Origin: G020353115 sp964389685
Lineage (GTDB): Bacteria > Bacteroidota > Bacteroidia > Bacteroidales > VadinHA17
NCBI GenBank assembly: GCA_964389685.1
Contig: CAYMFM010000003.1
Location: 1 to 64,000 of the forward strand
Length of the DNA: 64,000 nucleotides
Direction: 5' to 3'
A program made the translations under genes and the position numbers. This document shows, in pieces, positions 42,058 through 51,154 of the stretch (position 1 is the stretch's first letter; each line of letters opens with the position of its first letter). A model generated the notes under the pieces. That model ran no database searches. It was not told the DNA's origin and saw only the letters and a program-made list of their open reading frames with translations.

Positions 42058-42924
42058 ATGAAGGAATTAGAATTACAATGGCAATCATCAGACAATCTTG
42101 CTTTTTATGTAAAAGTATGGGATCCCGAAGAGGCTCCGCGTGCAGTCGTTTGTCTCATTCATGGTATAGGGGAGCACATCAACCGTTATAATCACTGGGC
42201 TTCGGCTTTTGTGAATGAAGGATATGCCGTGATTGGTTTTGATCAGCGAGGGCATGGAAGATCGGAAGGTAAACGTGGGCATACACCCTCCTATGAGATC
42301 CTCCTTCAGGACATTGAATTGTTGTTGACCAAATCCCGGGAACGGCACCCCGATATTCCCGATATCCTTTTCGGACAAAGCCTTGGAGGAAACCTGGTTC
42401 TTAATTATGTTTTGCAGAAAGAGGTAAAACCAACCTGTGCCATTGCATCCTCACCCTGGTTGCGGTTAGCTTATGAAATTCCCGCAATTCAGGAGAAGCT
42501 TGGAAGAATTTTAATAAGAATGGTACCGGGTCTGATTCAGAAATCGAACTTTAACGTAAACGATCTCTCAAGAGATCCGGAAGTGGTGCAACGCTATCTT
42601 GAGGATCCGCTGGTGCATAATCGCGTTTCATTAAACCTTGGTTTTTTATCGATCGATGCCGGATTATGGGCCCTGAAGAATGCCGGTAATCTCGATGTCC
42701 CGGTACTCCTGATGCATGGTGACTCGGATAAAATCACATCACACCAGGCAACGATTGAGTTTGCTGAAAAGGCGAAATCCTTTACCTGGCTGAAAATCTG
42801 GGAAGGCCTGACCCATGAACTGCATAATGAACCGGAAAAAAAGGCAGTGTTTGATTTTGTCTTGAACTGGATCAGGATCTATACCGAAAAAGATACGTTG
42901 TATGACAATTCAGATCTTTCCTGA
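42058..42924 (+). CDS. Monoacylglycerol-lipase-like alpha/beta hydrolase
   Basis: 288 residues from ATG 42058 (MKELELQWQSSDNLAFYVKVW). This is the serine aminopeptidase S33 / lysophospholipase type fold: oxyanion motif LIHGIGEHINRY, GFDQRGHGRSEG, nucleophile Ser108 in FGQSLGGN, acid in LLMHGDSDKITS and catalytic His in EGLTHELHNE. Relatives hydrolyse monoacylglycerols or lysophospholipids in the cytosol or at the membrane. There is no signal peptide. An in-frame extension upstream to 41974 would overlap the yjbQ start and is rejected. Confidence 0.9.
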   Translation: MKELELQWQSSDNLAFYVKVWDPEEAPRAVVCLIHGIGEHINRYNHWASAFVNEGYAVIGFDQRGHGRSEGKRGHTPSYEILLQDIELLLTKSRERHPDIPDILFGQSLGGNLVLNYVLQKEVKPTCAIASSPWLRLAYEIPAIQEKLGRILIRMVPGLIQKSNFNVNDLSRDPEVVQRYLEDPLVHNRVSLNLGFLSIDAGLWALKNAGNLDVPVLLMHGDSDKITSHQATIEFAEKAKSFTWLKIWEGLTHELHNEPEKKAVFDFVLNWIRIYTEKDTLYDNSDLS

Positions 42925-42965
42925 ATAACGAAGTGTACTATTGAATATCAAATAGGCCAAATCCA

Positions 42966-43952
42966 ATGGAACTGTATCGTACCACTTTCCCGATACCGGT
43001 TAACAGCTCATTGCTTTCGTATACAAAGCCGGCCGTTTTCATGGGATCATGCTTTACGGAACAGATCGGACAAAAACTGACGGAACTGAAATTCCCGGTG
43101 GATGTCAATCCGTTTGGCGTGATCTATAACCCCTGGTCGGTTAAAAATTGCCTCGAGGTGCTGATCCGGGAGAAGGAATTCACAAAAGAAGAGCTCCATT
43201 ATTTTGATCATCAGTGGCTGAGTTTTTATCACCAAACCAGCTTCTCTCATCCCGATCTTCAACACTGTCTGAAAACCATCAATGACGGTGTCCGGTACTC
43301 ATCCGGTTTTCTGAAAACGGCTGAATTTCTGTTCATTACATTTGGTTCGGCACGGGTTTTTACCTGGAAAGAGTCGGGACAGGTGGTTTCAAATTGTCAT
43401 AAGATCCCGGCGGATCAATTTGAGAGAAGGATGCTCTCGCCGGGAGAAATCACCAGGATGTTCGTGGACTTGATGAATGAATTATCGGAATTTAATCCAC
43501 GGTTAAAGGTTGTTTTTACGGTAAGTCCTGTCAGGCATTGGAAAGACGGTGCGGTGGGGAACCAGGTTAGCAAAGCCACCCTACTTCTGGCTATTCACAA
43601 CCTCAGGGAGAATTTTTCGGAAACCGGATATTTCCCTGCCTATGAGATCGTGATGGACGACCTGAGGGATTACCGGTTCTATGCCGAGGATATGATCCAC
43701 CTGAACCGGACAGCCAATGATTATATATGGCGGCTGTTTAAACACTCTTTTATTGAGAAGGAGAGCCAGGAGACCATCTCAGAGATAGAAAAGATCCTGG
43801 AGGCAGTTGCCCACCGACCGATGAAACCGGATTCTGAATCCCACAGGAAGTTCCTTCAGGAAAGCCTGAAATATACCCGGCAGGTACAGAAGGAATATCC
43901 TTTCCTGGACCTTAGCCGGGAGATGGGTTATTTTAAAGGAAAAGAGAAGTGA
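42966..43952 (+). CDS. GSCFA-family (SGNH-like) hydrolase
   Basis: 328 residues belonging to the GSCFA family, named for the motif around its nucleophile, here VFMGSCFTEQIGQKL near residue 27. Other visible marks are NPFGVIYNPWS, ITFGSARVFTWKES, VFTVSPVRHWKDG and a DMIHLNRTANDYIW block with the Asp-x-x-His pair expected for an SGNH-like triad. The family is proposed to de-acylate or modify polysaccharide or lipid substrates, but no member's substrate is assigned here. It starts 41 bases after the lipase gene in the same direction. Confidence 0.88.
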   Translation: MELYRTTFPIPVNSSLLSYTKPAVFMGSCFTEQIGQKLTELKFPVDVNPFGVIYNPWSVKNCLEVLIREKEFTKEELHYFDHQWLSFYHQTSFSHPDLQHCLKTINDGVRYSSGFLKTAEFLFITFGSARVFTWKESGQVVSNCHKIPADQFERRMLSPGEITRMFVDLMNELSEFNPRLKVVFTVSPVRHWKDGAVGNQVSKATLLLAIHNLRENFSETGYFPAYEIVMDDLRDYRFYAEDMIHLNRTANDYIWRLFKHSFIEKESQETISEIEKILEAVAHRPMKPDSESHRKFLQESLKYTRQVQKEYPFLDLSREMGYFKGKEK

Positions 43953-44539
43953 AGCTCAACGTTCACCGTCCAACCAGAAAAGCACAAGGAACAAATCACA
44001 AATTACAAATAGCAAACTACAAATAAATTCCAACTCACAAATCCCAGATTACAAACTAGTTACCTCATCTTTGAATATTGGGATTTGTCCATTATTTGTC
44101 ATTTGGAAAGTGTTATTTGTTTATTGTCCCCCTTTGGTTAAAAGCCTGCCGGCGGGGTGTGGGTTGTCTTGTTCTAAAAAAACTGGGATGTTATGCATGC
44201 CTTCAACCCAAAGACGCCCATGTTGGGCGTCTCTACAATGGATGCATTTCCGATGCGTTATCGGTATGATCAAGACAAGGCACTAGCTTGTCTCTACGGT
44301 TTCATTTCATTTAATTTCTCGTTATTCCTTTTTTACTGCTTACTGCAGACTGCGTACTTTTTCCCGTAACCCGTAACTTTTTCTTTTCAACGGACCAACT
44401 GATCAACCTATCCCGTAGGGGTGCCTATGGCATAACTTCACTCACTTCTCTCAGCCCCCACTCATCAATCATCATTCATCAATCATAACTCACAACTCAC
44501 TTCTCCTGACTGCCGTCAGGCAGGCATTTCTCCCCCTCT
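43953..44539. other. Gene-free spacer with AT-rich and hairpin repeats
   Basis: No gene is seen in these 587 bases. Contents in order: AT-rich ACAAAT-type repeats (43990-44055), a CCTGCCGGCGGGG motif (44145-44157), two hairpins each followed by TCTCTAC (44212-44238 and 44273-44299), a CCCGTAGGGGTGCCTATGG motif (44412-44430), a CTCACTTCTC-rich tract (44430-44505), and a TGCC-GTCA-GGCA palindrome (44511-44522). The CTCAC tract is the inverse of the TGAG tract at 5394-5475. Confidence 0.6.
44212..44299. repeat. Two hairpins with shared TCTCTAC tail
   Basis: AGACGCCCA (44212-44220) pairs with TGGGCGTCT (44224-44232). AGACAAG (44273-44279) pairs with CTTGTCT (44287-44293). Both right arms run into CTCTAC. 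The shared design suggests two members of one dispersed non-coding repeat family. Confidence 0.65.
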
Positions 44540-46750
44540 CTACTCAACAACCAGCTTCTGCATATACACCTTATTATCAGCTACGATCCTGACGAAGTAT
44601 ATTCCTGCCCGCAGGTTCGCATCGGTCACTTTAATCAGGTTAGTGCCGTTGGCGGTTTCACAGGCTTTTTCAAATACCACTTTTCCTGCAATATCGTAGA
44701 TCTGAAGATTCAGTGGACCATCGGTAACCAGGTCAGCCCGTATGGAGAACCGTCCATCACCCGGATTCGGGAAGATGGTTACCAGGCTTTCACGGACTCC
44801 AGGAATGAGTGTGGAGGTATAGGTAAAATCAAATGTCTCATTGGTTGCTGCATTCCCCACCTCATCTTCCACATCATTTACCGTAAGGGTGTGGGTTCCG
44901 GAATGCATTCCTGTAATGTTAAGGCTTACGTGCGTGTTTTCATAGAGGTATGCACCAAGCACCGTAATGCCGTTGTTGATGATGAAGTTGCCGGTTACCT
45001 GTGATGTGGTGGCATCGAGCCGCTCGTTAAAGTCAACCATCAACCAGACTGAATCAATGATCTCGATTGCCGTAATATAGGGTGCATCCGTGTCGCCCCC
45101 TGAAGTGAAATCATTCATGTCCCGCATCAGGATCTGGTATTCTGAAGCATACTGGCTCAGTACCCCGGTGATATTCACCACACCCGCTGGAAGTTCATGT
45201 CCCACAAGACGGGATTCGTATCGTGAGAAGATGGGCATGGAACCGGTACCATCACTGAAGGTGTATGAATTGTTGCCATCGGGAATAATTATCCCTCCCT
45301 CGGTAAACTGTGCATTCCTGATCGTGACAAGCATTCCTTCATATTGTTCACTAACCTGGGATACGGACAGTTCAATTGGTTCAATGGGCGTGCCGGAAGC
45401 GAAATTATACATGTAACTGACATCACCCAGTTCAGTCAGGTTCTGGTATTCGGAAACTGTCCCTGCTACAACGATACTATCCCCGACCTTTCCCCGCTGG
45501 TTTGATCCGAACACACACAACCCGCTGTAGGGATTTTCCGAGGATTGGATATAAAAGGTATTGTCAAGATTGGCTACCAGGATACCGGAAGTTTTAACAT
45601 CCTGGGCGTTCAGCGGGCTTGAACTACCTGTTCCCTGGATCGCGGAGATGGTAGTTAATTCTCCCTGATCAATTGTTTTGGGTACCCGGTATGAACCATG
45701 AACAACCTGGTCGTTTGTGCCATCGGTAGCAACCACCTTGAAATAGAGGTATTTATTTTCCGTAAACCCTGTGAGATCGATGGTCCCGGTATAGACATCG
45801 ACCGAAGATGACATAGCGGATTCATGGGCTTCGGAGTTGTATGAGTTACCCCAGAAAAGGGTAACACCGGTCAGGGTGAGGGTGGAAGTAATCCGTACGC
45901 TGATCTCTGTCGACTCTCCGCTTACCGGATATGCAGGGTCCATGCTCATCTCCCCGATAGCAATATCCGGTACCGGATCACTGTTCCAGATCAGATCGGC
46001 AAATTCGGGATGGTCGACAAACGGATTCCTGTTTTGCTGCGACTCCCAGATCCGTTCGTTTCTCCGTCGCTCAAAATCGGATGGCGGGAAATCCCGGTTC
46101 CATTGCAGCAGGGTGGATAACTTCCCATGTTCCGGGGCAGGGAATGTATTCAGGGCATCTACGGTTTCAAGATCCAGTTCATCATTCTCCCCTTCATACC
46201 GGGTTGCCATGTAAAAGATGATCCGGGCAACCTGTCCCTTTACCGCATCGGAAGGTTCCCACTGGTTGGAGGTATAATAGGTCCCGGGGGCTTCTGTTAC
46301 TTCCGTACCGGTTGCAGAGCATTTATCAAAATCGAGGTTGCTTCTGAGGATATTCACGGAGGCATCCGTGGGGCGAAGGTTAAATGCATCTCCATCCATT
46401 GGCCTTATGCCTGAAAAATTACCGTGGGATTTTGCCCAGACGTGCTCCCGGTTGATATCATTTTCCCCGGTTCCATAGGTGTCGGCATACTGTGACCGCT
46501 GGGTATAAAAAAGGATCACGTTGCTCTCATTCAACGGATCCGCATCGGAATAGTTAATGATGTATTTTGCCTGTGAATAGGAAAAATCGATGTGCCCGCT
46601 GATGATATCATTCAGGATCGATTTCAGTTCACTGCCATTTTTCCCATCGGTACCGTTGTAATACCCGGCAGGCTGAGCAAACAGTGTTAACGGAAAGATC
46701 AAAAGGGCAACAATAGGATAGAGCTTCTTCATCTGGTTAAACTGGTTCAT
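44540..46750 (-). CDS. T9SS-secreted endonuclease I with OB-fold domain
   Basis: 736 residues. A signal peptide ends at FAQ, with the start either here or at MKKLYPIVALL six codons on. Residues about 25-235 are an endonuclease I domain: NREHVWAKSHGNF with His103 and the FNLRPTDASVN segment are the His-metal active-site blocks. Next comes an Ig-like segment, then an OB-fold domain starting TTISAIQGTGSSSPLNAQDV, like that of the Shewanella extracellular nuclease ExeM. A Big_5-like segment (VDFNERLDATTSQVTGNF) and a T9SS type A sorting domain ending AGIYFVRIVADNKVYMQKL close the protein. It should cut DNA outside the cell. It is the third gene of a three-gene operon and follows the TonB receptor by 6 bases. 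Confidence 0.9.
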   Translation of the reverse strand: MNQFNQMKKLYPIVALLIFPLTLFAQPAGYYNGTDGKNGSELKSILNDIISGHIDFSYSQAKYIINYSDADPLNESNVILFYTQRSQYADTYGTGENDINREHVWAKSHGNFSGIRPMDGDAFNLRPTDASVNILRSNLDFDKCSATGTEVTEAPGTYYTSNQWEPSDAVKGQVARIIFYMATRYEGENDELDLETVDALNTFPAPEHGKLSTLLQWNRDFPPSDFERRRNERIWESQQNRNPFVDHPEFADLIWNSDPVPDIAIGEMSMDPAYPVSGESTEISVRITSTLTLTGVTLFWGNSYNSEAHESAMSSSVDVYTGTIDLTGFTENKYLYFKVVATDGTNDQVVHGSYRVPKTIDQGELTTISAIQGTGSSSPLNAQDVKTSGILVANLDNTFYIQSSENPYSGLCVFGSNQRGKVGDSIVVAGTVSEYQNLTELGDVSYMYNFASGTPIEPIELSVSQVSEQYEGMLVTIRNAQFTEGGIIIPDGNNSYTFSDGTGSMPIFSRYESRLVGHELPAGVVNITGVLSQYASEYQILMRDMNDFTSGGDTDAPYITAIEIIDSVWLMVDFNERLDATTSQVTGNFIINNGITVLGAYLYENTHVSLNITGMHSGTHTLTVNDVEDEVGNAATNETFDFTYTSTLIPGVRESLVTIFPNPGDGRFSIRADLVTDGPLNLQIYDIAGKVVFEKACETANGTNLIKVTDANLRAGIYFVRIVADNKVYMQKLVVE

Positions 46751-46756
46751 AACAAA

Positions 46757-49444
46757 TTAGAAAAGGAATTGCAAAGATACATTATATCTTCTACCAAGAC
46801 CAAAGAATACGGCTGAGGATTTCGCATCAAAATCATTATAGGTCTGGTAATTATAGGGATCATTATTCTGAGCCGTTGCGATGTATTTTTTATTCATCAC
46901 GTTCAGCACATTCAGCCTGATCTGGCAACGGTAATCCATGATCTTAAAGGTGTAGCCTGCATGCAGGTCGAGCAGGAAATAGCCGGGAATCTCCCATGAA
47001 TCCCTGGGAGGGCCGTGTATCCCGGTACTATCATTATACCATTCGTAGGATTCCGGTGAACCGTCCAGGGTAATGGGGTCGAATTCAGCATAGTAATTGG
47101 TAAAGTAAGTAAACTTGGGTTTCAGGTAGGCTCCTTTAAAAGGTTCGATGCGAAGTTGTCCGGCGACCTGGGTTTGAGCTGAATTTCCGACATGCACCCC
47201 CTTTGCATCAAAGTATTGTGCATCTACAAGCTGGCGGTTATCGTCATAGATCCTTACCGTATCTTCGGAGTTCCAGCGCCAGTCACCCAGGGAGACCAGT
47301 CCTTCCATGTCAAGCCAACCTGTAATTTCCAAAATAAAATCCATTTCTAATCCCTTGTGCAGGGCATCCATGCCATTGATATTGACCGATTGTTCCTCGA
47401 ACTCACCCGGAGAGATCTCAACCAAAATCCTGGATGCCACATCTACAGGCTTGTTTTCCCAGACGGTATAGTATCCGTTCATGTTGAAGGAAACGTGTTG
47501 ACTTTTGAAGGAATACCCCATTTCGATCGCTTTTACCTTTTCATTTAAAATCTCACGGAAGAGGGTGTTGTCATAGTCGAAAACATTATTGAATCTTGGA
47601 GCTTTGCTAAGGTAGCCGGCATTGGCAAACAGGTTCATCCTGGAGGTAAGGTTATAGTTTGCCCCGCCTTTAATGGTCCAGCCAGGTAATTCCTTCCACT
47701 TGCTTTCGGGCTCCAGCTTAAAGTAGTCTATTCTTTTATAGGCTGAGTAAGCACCGGTAAGGTTTATGAATGAGGAAAGGGAGCTGGTAATATACTCTGC
47801 CTGTAAAAAGAGTCCTCCCCACCGCACCAGTCCAACGTTGTAATAATTATTTTTATCTCCTTCGTACAGCATGTGTTCTGCCGGATTGCTCAGGTCCATG
47901 TTTTCATCTGTAAAATCTGAAACGGCATAATCGCCTCCCAGCAGGTCATACACGGATTCGTAATGCGTTCCCTTGTAACTGCGCAGATCGATTCCTCCGG
48001 ATATTGAGAGATCCTGTGTGGGATCGTAGCTCAGCGTGGAGAGGAGTCCGTACCAGAAGTGTTCATTCGTCAGTTTCCGGAGGTAGTTGGTTGCGGCATG
48101 AAGTTCGGGATCATAGAATGTATTAATGGAATATTCACTAATGTTGCGGTTGTAAACGTTTTGGAAAGTTTTCTGGCCCAGGGAGTCGAGTGTAATGGTT
48201 CCCTTTTCCCGGATTCCACCTCCTCTTCCGATCGACAGGTAGGCAATGTTTGAAACATACAGCCTGTCGCTGACTTTCCAGAAATCTTTGAGTGTAATCT
48301 GGGGTTTATGGTATTGGTTCTCCCGTTCGCTTATGGGTTTCGATTCGGCATCCGGATTATTTTTTGTCCTGGCAAGGTATCCCCAGTGCTGGTTATACCG
48401 GACACCCCTTGCAGGCCAGGTTTCAATATCTTCCTCGGGGACTCCCAGGTCCCGGGCGATCTCCGCATCGTAAAACTGGATGGGCAGTTGATAGGATCGC
48501 TGACCGTGTTTTTGAGGGGCACCGTAAACCGATGCCGAAACGATATGCTTTCCCAGTTTCTTATCCAGTTTCAGGTAATAGAAAAATCCTTTCACCCAGG
48601 TTTGATCGACCCAGCCATCGCCCTGTTTATAGGAACCGGCAACTGAAATTCCCCATCCCCGGGATGTTTGTCCGGTGGAGTAACCGAAGGAGGTTTGCAG
48701 GTAGCCATCGGATCCCACCTCCTGTTTGACGCTACCTTCTTTTCTTGCATCGAGGCCTCTGGTGATGATGTTGATTGTTCCTCCAACGGATGGCAGGGCC
48801 AGCTTGGAGGCTCCCAGTCCCCGCTGGACCTGTATGGAACGGGTGACGGCATCCAGGCCGAACCAGTTAGACCAGTACACGTGACCGTTTTCCATATCGT
48901 TTACCGGTACCCCGTCCAGCAGTACACCTACATTGCGGCTGCTGAATCCCCGGATGGTTACCTGTGCATCACCGTCGCCTCCCCCTTCGGGTGTGGCATA
49001 TACACCCGGGGTTGAGTTCAACAACATGGGAATATCCTGGGCAGCGATCTCTTCCTGCAGTTTTTTCGGTTGAATGTTGCTGAATGCAACCGGTGTTTCC
49101 CGGGAACGGGCTACATCGGCTACCACCCGGACTTCATCCAGGACAACGGTAACCAGCTCAAAATGCAGGGATACCGGTTGATCGGTTACCTCTACCCTCT
49201 GCGTTTGGGGTTCAAATCCAACATAGGAGACACGGATGCTATACACACCGGGTTGGACTTCCAGGGTAAACGTTCCGTCATAACCGGTTACCGTACCCAC
49301 TCCTTCAGCCAGTAGTACATTCACGCCGATCAGCGGCTCCTTGTTCTCCGAGTCGATAACCGTCCCGGTAATAGTCTGTTTCTGACCATACAGGAAACAG
49401 GTAAACAGTAAAAAAACGGGGAATATAAATCCTGTTCTTCTCAT
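46757..49444 (-). CDS. TonB-dependent outer-membrane receptor
   Basis: 895 residues. After the signal peptide (FPVFLLFTCFLYGQ) comes a carboxypeptidase-regulatory-like domain (ITGTVIDSENKEPLIGVNVLL, about 22-105). A plug follows with VTIRGFSSRNVGVLLDGVPV and GLGASKLALPSVGGTINI, then a 22-strand barrel ending in the aromatic terminus NVSLQFLF. It imports a substrate with TonB energy. No SusD-like partner is present, which argues against a standard glycan locus. Its place between two T9SS cargo genes, one an endonuclease, suggests DNA fragments, nucleotides or phosphate-containing products as substrate. This is inference. Spacing is 79 bases to the upstream gene and 6 to the downstream gene. 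Confidence 0.9.
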   Translation of the reverse strand: MRRTGFIFPVFLLFTCFLYGQKQTITGTVIDSENKEPLIGVNVLLAEGVGTVTGYDGTFTLEVQPGVYSIRVSYVGFEPQTQRVEVTDQPVSLHFELVTVVLDEVRVVADVARSRETPVAFSNIQPKKLQEEIAAQDIPMLLNSTPGVYATPEGGGDGDAQVTIRGFSSRNVGVLLDGVPVNDMENGHVYWSNWFGLDAVTRSIQVQRGLGASKLALPSVGGTINIITRGLDARKEGSVKQEVGSDGYLQTSFGYSTGQTSRGWGISVAGSYKQGDGWVDQTWVKGFFYYLKLDKKLGKHIVSASVYGAPQKHGQRSYQLPIQFYDAEIARDLGVPEEDIETWPARGVRYNQHWGYLARTKNNPDAESKPISERENQYHKPQITLKDFWKVSDRLYVSNIAYLSIGRGGGIREKGTITLDSLGQKTFQNVYNRNISEYSINTFYDPELHAATNYLRKLTNEHFWYGLLSTLSYDPTQDLSISGGIDLRSYKGTHYESVYDLLGGDYAVSDFTDENMDLSNPAEHMLYEGDKNNYYNVGLVRWGGLFLQAEYITSSLSSFINLTGAYSAYKRIDYFKLEPESKWKELPGWTIKGGANYNLTSRMNLFANAGYLSKAPRFNNVFDYDNTLFREILNEKVKAIEMGYSFKSQHVSFNMNGYYTVWENKPVDVASRILVEISPGEFEEQSVNINGMDALHKGLEMDFILEITGWLDMEGLVSLGDWRWNSEDTVRIYDDNRQLVDAQYFDAKGVHVGNSAQTQVAGQLRIEPFKGAYLKPKFTYFTNYYAEFDPITLDGSPESYEWYNDSTGIHGPPRDSWEIPGYFLLDLHAGYTFKIMDYRCQIRLNVLNVMNKKYIATAQNNDPYNYQTYNDFDAKSSAVFFGLGRRYNVSLQFLF

Positions 49445-49523
49445 AATCCTGGGCAGAAGATGGTTCGATCCTGATTACATCCTGTTCGAAAATCAGGGAT
49501 GGGGATCTCCCTCCCGGTGCTCT

Positions 49524-51092
49524 CTATCTGATCAGCAACTTCCGGTATGTTTTTGTTTGATCTTCCAGTGTAACCTGTAATACGTAAATCCCCGGATTAA
49601 GTCCCTCAACAGTCAAAGAGATGTTGTGTGGTGATCCGGTTTGAGTTACATTACGGAGAGTCTTTCCTGTAATATTTAACAGCCGGATCTCAGTCATTCC
49701 CATTTGTGATTCAATTGTAAATGATGAACCGGTAACCGGATTGGGATAGATCTTCACAAGGCTGGAATATTCCGGAGATGTGACCGATGAAGGTTGTCCG
49801 GTGATGGTGATTACGATCTGTCCATATGTTCCCGACCCATCTTTTGAAATAGCCTTTACGACAACATCGCCATCTTTCATGGCTGTAACCAGGCCCTCAC
49901 TGTTCACTGATGCTTCACCGGTTCCATTCTCCACCACCCAGTAGACCGGTTTGATGGTTGCATTTGCCGGTTCCACGGTTGCTGTAAGCTGACGCGTACC
50001 CGCGGGCGTATCGATGGTGTTATTACCCCCTTCGGCAGTAACGGTTATCCCGGTAACAGGGATCACGGTTTCGTTGGTAACCCGGATCAGGACGGTAGCC
50101 TGCGGGGTCTGTGAATAACCGTCATGGGCTGTCACCTGCAGGTAGAAACTGTCGCGTTCGGCAATAATCAGTCCTTCGGGATCGAACACCTTGATTTCAC
50201 CCGTTTCGATATCCATCTCAAACGGGATCAGTCGGATATCGTTGATGTAGACGAAGTTTCCATAATTGATATAATAGAATAATGGATCCTCCTCTTCATC
50301 GGTTGCCACCGGATTGCCGATAACAGTACCGGTTGCAGCCTGTTCAGCCACAACAAATTCATAGGAGTAGATCGGGAATGCGGGTGTTTCATTTGCGGGT
50401 GCCATGTCAAATTCATGCCAGCCGAGGTATTCGAAGGTATTGGCTGACAGGGTATCCCACTGTTCCAGTGTATTAAATACCGAAGGATTGGTGGTCACCC
50501 CTGTGGTAATATCGGGTTTCCGGATCAGGGTGTGATCGGCAGTGAGTGCTTTTCCTTCACCGGTAAAATAGGGATAGGTGTCGCTCCAGGCTTCTACCGT
50601 GCCTCCATCCGGAAGGCCAGCCTCTGCCGGAGCGGGAGCTCCCCATCGGGCAAAGAGGTCAACCAGGGTACCGTTGCTCTTTTCAAGTGCTACCGCATCA
50701 TTCCCATTGAAATACATCGCTTTGCTGATGTCGTATACCGGGCAGAGGAAAACATCCGCCCGCTGCTCCAGCTGTTCCCAAATCGGAGCTTCCTGACCCT
50801 CACCTTCCGGATCGCGCTTATCCAGAACCGCAACGTAGGAACGGTAAGGCTGTAACTCGAAAGATGGCAGATCGATATACCACTGTGTCTCAGGAGGGGG
50901 GATATCCGCTCCATTTGAATACCGCGTTATACGATAACCGCCCAGATCAATAGCCGCATCGGTCGGGTTGTAAATCTCAAGCGCTTTATTGGTTGACCAC
51001 CCCTCCACATATTCTGAGATGATCAGATCGGTTTGTGCATGCATCAATCCTGAAAAACAGGAGATGATGAAATAGAGTAGAAGTTTTTTCAT
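49524..51092 (-). CDS. T9SS-secreted lamin-tail-domain protein
   Basis: 522 residues with a signal peptide (MKKLLLYFIISCFSGLMHAQ). Residues about 22-165 are a lamin-tail domain (LIISEYVEGWSTNKALEIYNPT, GYRITRYSNG, NGNDAVALEK, LVDLFARWG). Then follow a cadherin/Ig-like segment and a Big_2-like domain (VTGITVTAEGGNNTIDTPAG, RQLTATVEPANATIKPVYW). The protein ends in a T9SS type A sorting domain with NPGIYVLQVTLEDQTKTY. Lamin-tail domains occur at the front of bacterial extracellular nucleases such as ExeM, where they are thought to bind DNA or the surface. Here the domain is on a separate protein, encoded first in the operon with the TonB receptor and endonuclease. Confidence 0.88.
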   Translation of the reverse strand: MKKLLLYFIISCFSGLMHAQTDLIISEYVEGWSTNKALEIYNPTDAAIDLGGYRITRYSNGADIPPPETQWYIDLPSFELQPYRSYVAVLDKRDPEGEGQEAPIWEQLEQRADVFLCPVYDISKAMYFNGNDAVALEKSNGTLVDLFARWGAPAPAEAGLPDGGTVEAWSDTYPYFTGEGKALTADHTLIRKPDITTGVTTNPSVFNTLEQWDTLSANTFEYLGWHEFDMAPANETPAFPIYSYEFVVAEQAATGTVIGNPVATDEEEDPLFYYINYGNFVYINDIRLIPFEMDIETGEIKVFDPEGLIIAERDSFYLQVTAHDGYSQTPQATVLIRVTNETVIPVTGITVTAEGGNNTIDTPAGTRQLTATVEPANATIKPVYWVVENGTGEASVNSEGLVTAMKDGDVVVKAISKDGSGTYGQIVITITGQPSSVTSPEYSSLVKIYPNPVTGSSFTIESQMGMTEIRLLNITGKTLRNVTQTGSPHNISLTVEGLNPGIYVLQVTLEDQTKTYRKLLIR

Positions 51093-51154
51093 ACGTTGTT
51101 CTGTAATGGGTTTTTAACAAAAACAATAATACGCAAAAGAAGGGACTAAAATTA

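Noticed and set aside
41985..42095. 37-codon upstream extension of yjbQ
   Set aside because: It overlaps the start of the divergent lipase gene, and YjbQ proteins are about 135 residues.
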